Assembly (NCBI GenBank): GCA_001466705.2
Contig: LATX02000144.1
Coordinates: forward strand, 310,001 to 374,000
Length of the DNA stretch: 64,000 nucleotides
Direction of reading: 5' to 3'
Origin: Moniliophthora roreri
Taxonomy: Eukaryota; Basidiomycota; Agaricomycetes; Agaricales; Marasmiaceae
Both the position numbers and the translations under genes were made by a program. Numbering within the stretch: position 1 is the first letter of the stretch; each line of letters starts with the position of its first letter. The notes beneath the pieces were generated by a model. It had not been told where the DNA came from and did no database searches. It was given only the letters and a program-made list of their open reading frames with translations. Of the stretch, positions 1 to 10,169 are shown one piece after another.

Positions 1-417
1 ACCTGTTTGTACTTTCCGAGGTCTTGACGTCTGAACTTAGCACTAGCCTCCCGCTTAGGAAGGAGATCGAGGCTGCGACGGGTTGGCGAGCTGGAGACTG
101 GAACGGCGGTGTCGAGTACATTTCCATCAATGGCCGTAACAGCGGTCTCCGGAGGGGGTTGGTTGGGCGGAGCGTCTGAAGTTGCACCTCCTTTCTGATC
201 GACTTGAGTGACAGTCTCCGCAATGGATGACGAGTCTGTGGATGTGTTGCTCAAGTCTAGTGCATTGGCGTTGTCTGCGGGAGTACCACGGTCGACAGGA
301 TACACAAACGCGTCTGTTCAGATGTCAGCAACTACGTTTTGGTACAGGGAACGACCCCAACATACCAGTGCCAACAATGGCCAGAGCAACAAGAGCCAGT
401 AATCGAGAAGAGAGCAT
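1..417 (-). CDS. Small secreted protein, partial at left edge
   Basis: Two exons are visible (417-366 and 313-1). They are separated by a 52 bp GT-AG intron (365-314) placed just after the signal peptide. The first 17 residues (MLSSRLLALVALAIVGT) form a clear hydrophobic secretion signal. The mature part begins D-A-F-V-Y-P and contains P-A-D-N-A-N, then a Ser/Thr/Pro-rich stretch, then basic pairs (R-R-S, K-R-E, F-R-R) that could be Kex2-type processing sites. The frame stays open to the window edge, so the C-terminus is missing. A decayed relative with the same signal-intron-PADNAN layout lies at 6400-7255. I do not recognise the family. Secretion is inferred from the N-terminus; no function is assigned. 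Confidence 0.6.
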
Positions 418-1759
418 TACGATGACTGAGGAACTAAGTTTGTGAGAAGTCGAAGGTAGTGTGGTGAAGTACACGGTCGAATTCCGATGGCTTTTATACT
501 AAAAATCCTCGAGATTGCATCGCGTACCTGCAACACGTCATGCCTTGCGGCGCCGTTTCAGTGGAAAGCAATTCCAGATATTGAACTGAAGTGTCGCCCA
601 ACTGCCCCGTAAAAGGAAAAGTTGATGGACGGTGGACGCGCCGTTGACGTACAGCTTGGACCTGTTCCGCCTCCATTCCATGAAATCACCAGCATGAGGG
701 TCGGTGTTTCACTAATGCCTTTGGCGTTATTGTCCAGAATCAACACACGAGGTGATCCCCTAAACCAATGGGTCGACTACCAGGAACAAGGTACACCATG
801 AGTTATTTGTGGCGCTAATAAGAAATGGCGGTAGACATGACACTGACCTACTAGATTCAAGTCAATTACGAGGGAGAGAATTCGAAACATAGTCCCGCAT
901 CTTCAGCTTCAGGGTCTGAAAGGACCTCGATCCTTAATTTGAAGGTGAAGTGAGTACAGAAATGTTCGCGTCGCTGAAGGTGCGACACCCGGCTGGAGTG
1001 TGAAGCCATCTATAACAGGTTGCACCAGCTGAAGCTGTGAGTGTCATTTGAGCTTCAGGCCCACCACGGATGTCCGACGTCAATGGGAGAAAATAGTAGT
1101 CCGATAATTGGCGTTCACGGCGTTGATACATACACACGTCCTCGAAGGTGTGTGACGCAACCGTTCTAGCTGTCCATAGTTGTTCATATTGCCAATAGAT
1201 TACCGGTTTTGCTGTAGGTAAGAATCATCATCAATGGTTGGGGTTGCATGCCCTCTAGGTGGTCATTAGAGAATAGGGCGCTGGGATATTTTCTCTCACG
1301 TTGAGTAGACGGAAGAACGTAGAAGTTGATGTAAACTTACCTTGACAATACGTCAGGCAACAAAACCTCACAGCCTCGCACGTCTGGGAGTTCCTTTCCA
1401 GCGTTTGAACTATAATCAGACAACAGAATGCTTCATCAGGACTATACGGCACGCTTCAAGTTGCAGTCGGAACGTCGGTCGGTGTTGAAAGCGTTTACGG
1501 GACCTGGACTAGTACTTTGAGAGTTTAAGATGTATGAAGAAGTTCCGAGTTAGACTCATCGGGTCCCTGGATCCATTATGGCGAGGCGGGATCCATGGTA
1601 GTTGTTGAAAGGTTCAGTAACGGATGACGTGTTTAGGATCAGGACTGGTCCGTGCGCAAAGTCTTGGTCGTGCGTCGCCGTCAGAATCGGATGCAGCTGG
1701 GATGACCATTCTGCAAGTATGGAAATCAATAATCGTGCTCTAATATCCTTTTCATACAA
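418..1759. other. No gene recognised
   Basis: Upstream flank of the secreted-protein gene. Only short overlapping ORFs without recognisable motifs are present on either strand. The start of the secreted gene is at 417, so its promoter should lie in the first few hundred bases here. No repeat or RNA gene was recognised. Confidence 0.4.
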
Positions 1760-2402
1760 GGACTATCATCCAGATGTCGTCTTAAGCCAAGCCGTTAGGC
1801 AGAATTCTGGGTAGCCACAGGCCTCTGACAACGAGTCTTCCCATCCATGTTTCCTACTCGGACGAAGCAATCTCTCTTTGAAAAAAAGTCCTTCTAGCGA
1901 AGGTGTCACATACGTTGTGCCTGTTGCCTGTGAGCGATGTCTTCGGTATCCTGTGACATCTGGAGAATACATCAGCTATGTAAGCTCTTGGAGCTGGAGA
2001 TTGGTTGGAATGGCCTCTGTGAAGAAGATGAAAAGGAAAAGGGCACTGAGTTCACAAGAGATGCGACGTGAGTCTTGCAAGACAGCAATTTTGGGGGCTC
2101 GGGCGTGGTGGCCATCAATATTGACGGAAGCCCGCAGCCAGATCCTAGCACGACGACTGCAATAACAAGGGTTTATCATTTGCTTCAAGGTACTAGGTAG
2201 TAATAGAGGCATTGTAAACACGCCTGTTACGACCATGAATCGGAATCAAGTTGCACTTTGTACGCTCTGCAAGAAGCAGCGACGGGGAAACATGGTCAGC
2301 AAGAAGATTATTCACTTGGAGGTACTGGTGAGTAGCTATCGAACTCCACAACCGACTCAAAAAGCACTTTTGGAAAATACCACAAAAGCTGAAGTGGCCC
2401 AT
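1760..2402 (-). pseudogene. Decayed copy of the Methyltransf_16 (EFM7/Nnt1-like) methyltransferase
   Basis: Read on the minus strand, this region follows the intact methyltransferase at 7923-8978 step by step. Recognisable pieces are N-N-L-L-A-D-H followed by L-A-E-R-T-K and I-P-I-H-G-R, a degraded SAM-binding stretch matching G-S-G-C-G-L-P-S-I-L-M-A, and K-I-A-V-L. The pieces fall in different frames with stops between them, and the N-terminal exon is reduced to patches near 2340-2400. It is one half of a decayed divergent pair with the RRF1 remnant that follows. Identification rests on comparison within the window and is secure; expression is unlikely. Confidence 0.75.
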
Positions 2403-2407
2403 AGACG

Positions 2408-2710
2408 ATGACAGCCCTGTCGACTACTGTACCAGCTTTCCAGTGTCAAGCGTTGCGATGTTTCCTTTCTGGGAATATCCGAGATTTGCCCGATACCTTC
2501 ACTCAGTACTCAGCACTCGTCGCTTCTCTCGATTTCTTGACTCTGGCATGCACAAGTTCCACGTTATTGAAAGAAGAGGCATTCGCTACCCTTGAAACCC
2601 AAGCAAGGGTCTCTACTGCCGTCCTTTCATTCATCAGACCCATGTCATACCGCCTACGCAAGGCATAGACCAGGTTCAAGGATCCCAGCAATCTATTCAT
2701 GGACGAGGGT
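2408..2710 (+). pseudogene. Decayed 5' fragment of the mitochondrial RRF gene
   Basis: The segment around 2570-2705 matches the 5' end of the intact RRF gene at 9079. It has A-T-L-E-T-Q-A-R-V (A-L-E-T-K-A-R-V in the intact gene), then an R-P-M stretch, then remnants of the Y-A-K-A-K presequence end and the P-G-S-Q-Q region. A stop interrupts it and nothing matches the RRF core domain. Together with the methyltransferase relic on the other strand it reproduces the divergent promoter region of 8979-9078. Confidence 0.7.
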
Positions 2711-2908
2711 GGAAGAAGTTGAAATCATTTGCTTCCCATCATCTCTTGGGCGGCCTAATTGACTCCAATTGACGCTCGTTCTGTCAAGTACAGCACAGCC
2801 GTCCATGGCCCCATATCACTGCCAAACCCACGACATTGCATCTACCTTCATCACTCCATTCCTATTCTTTCTCCGACTCCTACCTTCCCTCTCAACTCTG
2901 CCTAGCGC

Positions 2909-5730
2909 ATGGCATTCAATGGCTCAGATGTCCAGGTTCTTGGAGATACAAATAACACGGTCGGAAGGGATCAATATGTTTACAATCTGAGTGTCAGCGA
3001 TTCAAGTGAGTGTTTATATCCCTCGTATTCAGCACTGTTGACGAATAAGATCCATTTTCCAGAGACAACTCTCGAATTACTTGCACAGAAGGCAGCTCAC
3101 AATGCGTGTTACAACTCCGAACAGCGTTTTCCTCCACCGAATTGCCATCCTGGTACTCGTGCCAAGATCCTTGAGGAGCTGTGCCACTGGATCGAGGACG
3201 ACTCCAAGTCCACCAGAGTCTTCTGGATCCATGGCTCCGCAGGGGTTGGAAAGTCGGCCATCGCCCAAAACATTGCAGAGAAATATGCTGGCACTAGACT
3301 GGCAGCAGCTTTCTTCTTTTCACGAAACGACTCGACTCGAGACAGCCTCACTCCCTTCGTGGCTAGTGTTGCTTACCAGTTCTGCAAACCGGACTCGCGG
3401 CTGAGGCTTGCGTTGGGTCCGATGATCATTGAGGCAATACATTCTGAACCCAGCATCTTCCAAAATTCCTGCGAGGATCTTCCCAGGCAGGACGAGCGCT
3501 ACGAGAGTGTCTCGCAAATGTCATCATCATTGATGGCCTTGATGAATGTGTCCACCATCCATCTCAGGAGAGGCTAGTGGCAATGGTCCAAAAGGCCACA
3601 GCCATTCAACATAGCCCCATCCCTTGGATAATCCTTATCTTCAGTCGTCCAGAACCTCAGATTCGCGATGCATTCGATCACGAGGGCTTTGATAGGACTC
3701 TGAGGCTCCTTGCAATCACGCCATCGGACGAGGCACGGCAGGATATTCGAAGATATCTCGTTGACCAATTCACCCTTCTTCAAAAGAAATATCGGTCCTT
3801 GCGTCACGAAGACACATCATGGCCCGGAAACAGAGTTATTGACCAGCTTGTCGACAGAGCCGACGGGCAGTTCATTTTCCCCGTCACAGTGATCAAGTAC
3901 ATTGATACTCGTGATGAGCGACCCCAGGATCGGTTGGACACCATTCTCCGCATCTACATTGAGCGTGATTCAGACTCCCCTTACTCAGATCTAGATTTGC
4001 TGTATCGTCAGATACTGTCAACATGTCAAAGATGGGAGAAAGTCCGTCCCGTTCTTCGTTTACTCGTGACCCATCACAATGAACTGGGGAGAGAGGTTGC
4101 TCGAGGGCCCTGGTCAATTCATTGGCGCTCTCCCACAATGATCGAGCGCCTCCTCAATCTCAAAAAGGGCGAACTTGCGACAATTTTGTCCAGACTGCAT
4201 TCAGTGCTACAGATTCCGGAAGACGACGACTCTGACATACATATCGCACATGCCTCCTTCACCGAGTTCATCTCCGACTCTAACCGCTCCGCTGAGTATC
4301 ATATCCTGAAGATGTCTGAGCAAGAGTACTGTGATTGTATAGCCACCCTCCTACTTCGCACACTTTCTACTCTCACACCTCATTATCCCTTATTCCACCC
4401 GGAATCCACGTTTACCACGAGGTTTTCTCTGTGGAGAGACATGCTCTGGAATCATCAGAGCGAGCTTATGGAGTATTCATGCCTAGAATGGGATCGATAC
4501 TGCACCTTAGTGGACTCTCCCAGCTCATACCTACTCGCGCAATTGAGCGAGTTTCAGCCTCATTGCGTACTTGCGGCAATGAACACCTACTATAGCTATT
4601 TTCCAAACCTGTCTTTTAAGGAACGTGTCATAGAATGGGCAAAGGTCCGTATCCCAATGCCACTTGTATGTTCTGATGGTGTCTGATTAGCTAACAGACT
4701 TTTGGCCAAAGTACTGAAACCTTTATCAAGATGTGCGAACCTTGTTCACAAGGGTACCGTATTGCATTTCCCCCAGCGATCCCGCGACACGAAATTCTTT
4801 GGTGGACGTTTCAATTAGAAAAATCCTTTTGCGATGAAAACCCTATCGATGACTTTCAAGAAGGATTGCTTCGCCAAATATATTCCGAAGAATATCGACC
4901 TCCTGCACATAGCCGTGTTTTCATGGTACTACCGGCTGATACCGATAGTCGAATGGGACTTCCCGAGGATTGGTTATTCGTGCACGCTACGAAGACCAAT
5001 GGAGAAGTGTTCGAGAGGGTAACAGGTGCACTCAGGACCAACGAAAAATATCAAAGATTATTCCTTGCCGATATTCGACTCGACACCCGTGAAACGGTCT
5101 CGCATCCTGTGATTAAGGTGTGTAGGATATTTCTTTCGCCCCGCCTACCAACACTGAATTTTGACTTTAGGAAGATGATTTGATTCACCTCAAGCGGCTT
5201 TTGAAAGAGCGCCGGGAGCTCCTCGATGACTTGCTCGACGAGAGATCTTTTTACTCGTTCCCTGATTCGTCCTCTGGGTACGAGCCATCAAATAGTAAGT
5301 CACTTCTCTTTATTCATACCCATTAATGATCATGGTGTCTAGTGTCAGAACATGCCTCCAAATCGTTCTGCGAGCACCAGCACCCCGACGAAGCAGGTGG
5401 TAGGTCCAGTTCCCGTCTCCTGAACTTGCTTAGGCGCCATCAATAACTATTACATCTACAGACGAGGAGCAGCCGTCCGATTCGCCCGCTGGGTACGACG
5501 AAGTAACACATCGTAAGGCGATCTCCCTATACTCCCTGAGACCGTACATTCATGATATCACTGTATCAGCCCAGCAGCAAACACCAGCTATTCCCAAGCT
5601 CCGACGTTTGATGCACTTCATTTTCCGACCTTGTGGGGGCAGGACATTGGAAGACGACAGTGCTGGTGCGAATTCGGTAACAGGGTTGTCTCAAGAAAGC
5701 GCTCCAGGAACCATGTCAAAGCGGAATTGA
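2909..5730 (+). pseudogene. NLR-A: NACHT NLR gene with a frameshifting deletion
   Basis: Exon 1 (2909-3005) encodes the short N-terminal motif exon (M-A-F-N-G-S, V-G-R-D-Q), followed by a 57 bp phase-1 intron. Exon 2 carries F-P-P-P-N-C-H-P-G-T-R and Walker A G-S-A-G-V-G-K-S. Near 3480-3520 about 28 bp are missing compared with NLR-F, which shifts the frame. Walker B (I-I-I-D-G-L-D-E-C) and the rest of the NACHT and helical region continue in another frame to 4644. The C-terminal module follows as spliced exons 4698-5118 and 5171-5294. Unlike its sisters, three more in-frame exons can be read (5343-5396, 5462-5512, 5570-5730), giving an acidic then basic tail. It is probably non-functional unless the deletion is spliced out or is a sequencing error. 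Confidence 0.85.
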
Positions 5731-6399
5731 TATTCATGACCGGTTATCAATGCCGCTGTAAGCATTGGTTCAGTTGCACGAGTCCTAGAGTATTTTTTGT
5801 ATGCTTTGCCTTGCACGCTATCACAGCACACCTATCATTCGTCTATGCAAAGTAGTCCGGTGATGAAGATTGTGCATCTGAGTTGTCGGGAAGCTGCTTG
5901 TATAAACTCGAGAACAACCTGCAGTGGAAGACGCTGCCACCAAAATTTCCACTTGGCAGTGAATGCCGAGTTGAAAAGGTGGCTCCTGTCCGGCTATTGG
6001 TAGCTCTCGAAGCCATCATCGGGAAGGACGTTCTTGCAATAGTAGCTTCGGGATTGAATGACCTGGGGGTTCAAGTTGCATGACGGATGACGCATCACAA
6101 GATGTAGATGTTTTTAGCGTTTGAACTCGGTCTGTTCGTACAACGTCATTGTAGATCCGTACATGCTTACCATCTCCACAGTATAGTGCCCATACCTTAC
6201 TTGTTAACTAAGTTGCGGTGGGCTCAACCAGCCCTATTCGATTACATGCGCATTACAAATCTATTGGCGGTACTACGAGTGTCCTAGTTACATCTGAGAA
6301 TCCAGAGAAATGAAACGAGTCCAATCAAAATGACCTAAGATGGTCGTAAAATACGTAGACATCGTCAATGGACACGAATGCCGCCATATCATCAACGCT
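5731..6399. other. Intergenic; a trace of the secreted-protein relic family
   Basis: No gene was found. The stretch around 5900-6080, read on the minus strand, resembles part of the relic at 6400-7255 (a D-D-G-F-E-S-Y patch against D-G-S-F-K-S-Y). It looks like a further degraded duplicate of that region. The remainder shows no supported feature. Confidence 0.35.
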
Positions 6400-7255
6400 T
6401 CCTCCAGTAAAGGCGAGCTCCAAGAACGACGGTCACTGGAGGGTGTACGGACGGAATAGTCGCGAGAGGGGTTGCAGGCTTCAGTGTGCCTGGGAAAGTA
6501 TCTGCAGTCTTAGCTGATCCCCAAAGACCGACGCCAGTACCAGGGTGAGCAAAGGATGAGAAATGGCCGCATCGAGATCCACACCTGCTGGAGAGATGCC
6601 GCCGGTCCAAGTTCTGGTAGAACCAGTGTAGCAGCTGATCAATCCACCGTCGGAGCATTTGTAGCTCTTGAAACTACCATCCGGGAGGACACTTTCGGCG
6701 ATATCCTCGGGATTAGGTAGGTCACTTTGAGGTCACCTTCACCATAATTATTGGCGGTGGATGCGTCGATGATTTCATAGTACTGTATTTAAACGTGTTA
6801 GGTGATGTACAGCTACAGCTACAGTAAACCATATACCATTGAACAGGTGTAGGTCTGCGGCTTGTCAGAGAAAACGGGCCCCCAAACGTTGCAATCCTGT
6901 CGAAACCGAAACCTAGGTGCTGCAGAGATCCGCACAAGCTTCAACATCATAATGAGCAAGGAAAGCAAAGCTCATGTACTGGAAAAAAATCATTAGCAAG
7001 TGTCTCAGAGAGGTTCCGTTGACTGACTCACCCCAGGTGCGTTATTCGCTGTTTCCAAAGGTTCAAAGATCTACTCGTAATCATCCGGAGTTGCGGACAT
7101 TGGCATTATCTGCGGGAATATCAAAATTGGCAGGAGATGTGAAAGCCACTGTTGAACTATCAGGAGAATGTTCAGTGTCGAAAAGTGTTTGTCGACTTAC
7201 CGGTGCTGGTGACAGCGATAGCAGCGAGGCAAAATAGAAGAGCGGAAGGAAACAT
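6400..7255 (-). pseudogene. Decayed secreted-protein gene (paralogue of 1-417)
   Basis: Exon 1 (7255-7201) encodes a signal peptide (MFPSALLFCLAAIAVTST). An intron sits at the same place as in the 1-417 gene, and the next exon reads V-A-F-T-S-P then I-P-A-D-N-A-N before a stop. Further downstream on the same strand are coding-like patches: D-C-N-V-W-G-P-V-F (about 6890-6860), Y-Y-E-I-I-D-A-S (about 6780) and, in another frame, L-P-D-G-S-F-K-S-Y-K-C-S-D-G-G (about 6700-6640). The frames do not join without shifts, so I call it a pseudogene. The alternative is a real gene with unusual introns. The same C-x-V-W-G and D-G-F-K-S patches recur in the relic at 26340-26960. Confidence 0.4.
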
Positions 7256-7922
7256 AGTGAGCAACAAAGGCCAGAACAAGAGAGAAAGGCGTGTGAAAGA
7301 GTCGAAGAATTCGATGGAGAAGACAGTCATTGAAGACTTTTTCTACCCTATCATGGAGACGCTATCGTGCATCGACCCTTTATGCAAAGCGTCCTAAACT
7401 GTGAACGTGCAAAAGAAAACGCCGTCGAAGGGCCGGAGAAGTTGAATTGTGAAGCGCTCAAAAGACGAAACTTCGTCGTATCTGACGTACAAGATGTGTG
7501 CAGAAGGCAATGCCAACTCCTATCGAACACGAGCATCGGTATTTCGATATTGCCTTCAGGGTTCAGGACACTAGCAGTAAGTGGCGTCCATAAGGTATAT
7601 GTGGCGTTGATTGCAGTGGAAAAAGGCCCAACGGGTTGACGGACTGTATGAAGTCTGGTCACACACAGCAATGATTGAAAGAGATTTCCAGGAACTCGTC
7701 ATGTACATTGCCGTGAGGTGGGATGGCCTCGACCACGGACTAGGTGTATGAACCGAACAAGGTTTTTCAAGACCTCATCCTGGTTCCAAAGTAAAGTTGC
7801 GGTGGATCCGTCAGCAATCATCAAGCGTCGAATTCAAGTACGAAGAATACGGAAGCTACAACCAAGGGGTCGGGGATGGATATTGCTGGCACCTTCGGGT
7901 TTCTCTCGTAGAACAGAAGCAG
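7256..7922. other. No gene recognised
   Basis: Intergenic stretch between the secreted-protein relic and the 3' end of the methyltransferase gene. It holds only short unconvincing ORFs. Confidence 0.4.
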
Positions 7923-8978
7923 TCAAGCCCATCTTCCTACCCAAAATCGACAGGCAGATTTCCGGGCAGTCAGGGCGTCCTTATCAAGATCGCTAACATC
8001 AAGTCTCCCCATCCATTCTGCCTCCCCTTCAGGCGAAAGAATCTCCTCGAAAGAAAATCCTTGTTCTCTGGCTCTACTGATGAAATTATCACATACGTGT
8101 GCATGTGTGTATTTCCCTGCCTGTGAATGATGTCCTCAGTGACCCGCAATATCTGGAGATTCCATGAAAGGCTTACAGATGCGTAGGTTCGTGATGCTGA
8201 CGATTTTGAAAGTAGACGTGCCAGAGAATCAATCAACGCATCGTGAGAGCTATGGAAGTGTAGCAAATCGGACAAGATGACGATGTCGAATCCGGGACGT
8301 TGGTGACGTTGGTCTTGCTCATTTATAAGGGATCTGGTGGAAAGGCTCTGTTGAGCGGACAAAAGAAAAAGAAGAGACATGGTTTACAGGAGATGTGACA
8401 CATCGGTTCCCCAGTCATATCCCAAACAGTAAACCGTGCAGGCTGAAGAAAACAGAGAGGCATTTCGAGCCACATTCTCGTTCAAGTTGCCCATGATGCC
8501 TTCGTCAGGATAATCCGTTAGGACGGCAATTTTGGGAGGTTCAGGCATGGTGGCCATCAGTATTGAGGGAAGCCCACAGCCAGATCCCAGCTCGACAACT
8601 ACAGTCACGAGAAGTGAGCTGTCGTTGGGGTGATAGAAACATTGTACACACCTGTACGACCATGAATCGGAATCAATGCACGCTCGATGCGTTCCGCAAG
8701 AAATAACGACGGGGAAAACAGGTGGTCAGCAAGGAGAGTATTCGCCTGCATGAATTGGAGGTAAGTATTCAATTGAAATCGACCAGGTTCGCTCTCACTT
8801 TGCCTTCCTGAAAGACCTTAGATGGGACCGTTGGTGGTGTACCGGTGGGAACACGCACTTTTGGAGCTACTGTGAGCTGGAGTGGTCCATAGGTGATAAT
8901 ATCCCTTTCAATTACAGGCCTCCCTCCAAAGAATGAGAGGGAATCGTTCAGGATATCTTCAACGTTATCTGAAGACAT
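7923..8978 (-). CDS. SAM-dependent methyltransferase, Methyltransf_16 family (EFM7/Nnt1-like)
   Basis: Five exons on the minus strand (about 8978-8799, 8745-8652, 8598-8388, 8345-8177, 8120-7923) join in frame to about 283 residues with small GT-AG introns. The product has an N-terminal L-S-F-F-G-G-R-P region, the SAM-binding motif V-V-E-L-G-S-G-C-G-L-P-S (near residue 92), K-I-A-V-L-T-D-Y-P-D-E, and the post-motif F-D-I-V-I-L-S-D-L-L-H-F. The conserved C-terminal end is R-K-S-A-C-R-F-W-V-G-R-W. Family members methylate lysines or the N-terminus of proteins; yeast Efm7 acts on eEF1A. The exact substrate here is inference. The start at 8978 is chosen over an upstream one at 9032 because it fits the spacing to the divergent RRF gene. 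Confidence 0.8.
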
Positions 8979-9078
8979 GATGATGGGTCGCGAAGAGCCT
9001 GTCGCTTCCTTTCTGGGAAGAGCCGTCGGCAAAATTTTTCCGACTTGTCACTGAATTCCTCCTCAAAATCTCACTTCC
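8979..9078. promoter_or_regulatory. 100 bp divergent promoter between methyltransferase and RRF1
   Basis: The two start codons (8978 minus, 9079 plus) are head to head with only 100 bp between them. Any core promoter must be shared or interleaved. A decayed duplicate of the same junction lies at about 2400-2560 (shared TTTCCTTTCTGGGA). Confidence 0.55.
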
Positions 9079-9984
9079 ATGTCTCTACTCCGGCAAGCAG
9101 CAGTACCACTTCGCAGAAGGGTATTTGTTGCTCTTGAAACCAAAGCAAGGGTCTGTTCTGCCACCCTTCAACTTCCCCGACCCATACCATGCCAGCGACG
9201 CACATACGCAAAAGCAAAATCTACCGCAAACCTGGTTCCAGGCTCCCAGCAACCTATCACAGACGAAGCTGCTCGTGAAGAGTACAAAAAATGCGAAGAA
9301 AAGATGAAAACAGCCGTCGACTGGTTCAGGAAGGAATGCGGGACGATACAGGCGCGTGCAAGTGGTCGCATCACCCCTGCAGTCCTTTCACCCGTCCGGG
9401 TCAGACTACCGCGAGACGATCACCAATACAAGTTGGAGGAAGTAGCTACTGTCGGTGTTCGAGATGGCAATATGCTCATGGTGACTGTCTTTGATGAAGA
9501 GGTGCGTTTGGACCTTGTACAAGTGGCTGGATATCCTGCCACTGAATGTAACCATAGTAGTATCTCAAACCAGTCGAGCAAGCCATCTATGAAGCCAAAT
9601 TACCCAACATGGTTCCTCAGCGCTTTGACAAGCGTACAGTCAGCGTTCCGATACCCAAGTATGTTCGGTCGTTCCAACTCCCATCCTCTACTAATCTTTT
9701 CGGGTAGACCGACTGTTGAAGCACGTCAAAGCCTCGTGACTGGCGCACAGAAACAAGCAGAGGATACCCGACAACAAATCCGGAAGCACCACCAAGCTAG
9801 TCTCAAGCGGGGAAAGTACGCGAAGCATTCCATTGAGTTGGAAGAGGTACGCATCGTTGTGAATTTTGTACCTTCCTGATGCTCACGCAACATTGAACAG
9901 TTCCAGAAACTCGCCCATCGATATATCGGTGAAGTCGATAGCGTCATTAATCAACTGAAGAAGGAAACTGGTGTTGGAAAGTAG
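9079..9984 (+). CDS. RRF1: Mitochondrial ribosome recycling factor
   Basis: Spliced exons 9079-9501, 9561-9658, 9708-9846 and 9901-9984 give 247 residues. The first 45 or so are basic and Ser/Arg-rich without acidic residues, as in a mitochondrial presequence. The body has the RRF core: E-E-K-M-K-T-A-V-D-W-F-R-K-E, A-S-G-R-I-T-P-A-V-L, Y-L-K-P-V-E-Q-A-I-Y-E-A, V-S-V-P-I-P-K-P-T-V-E-A-R-Q, then a long helix ending K-K-E-T-G-V-G-K. RRF splits post-termination ribosomes together with elongation factor G; this form would act in mitochondria. The gene is divergent from the methyltransferase. Acceptor 9560 rather than 9557 is required by frame. Confidence 0.9.
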
Positions 9985-10169
9985 GACAACTCGAATGAAT
10001 CTTATTCGACATTTATAGCTACAGGAAGTAGGCTAACGGAATATGGAATCTGTTACAGGTTACATACGCTTGATATTACAATATGATCTCAAATTATACT
10101 GAACAGAAGTTAAAGAGGAAAGAAGGGGCCATTGATGGTACATGTGGAGATGAACATGAAAAGAATAAT

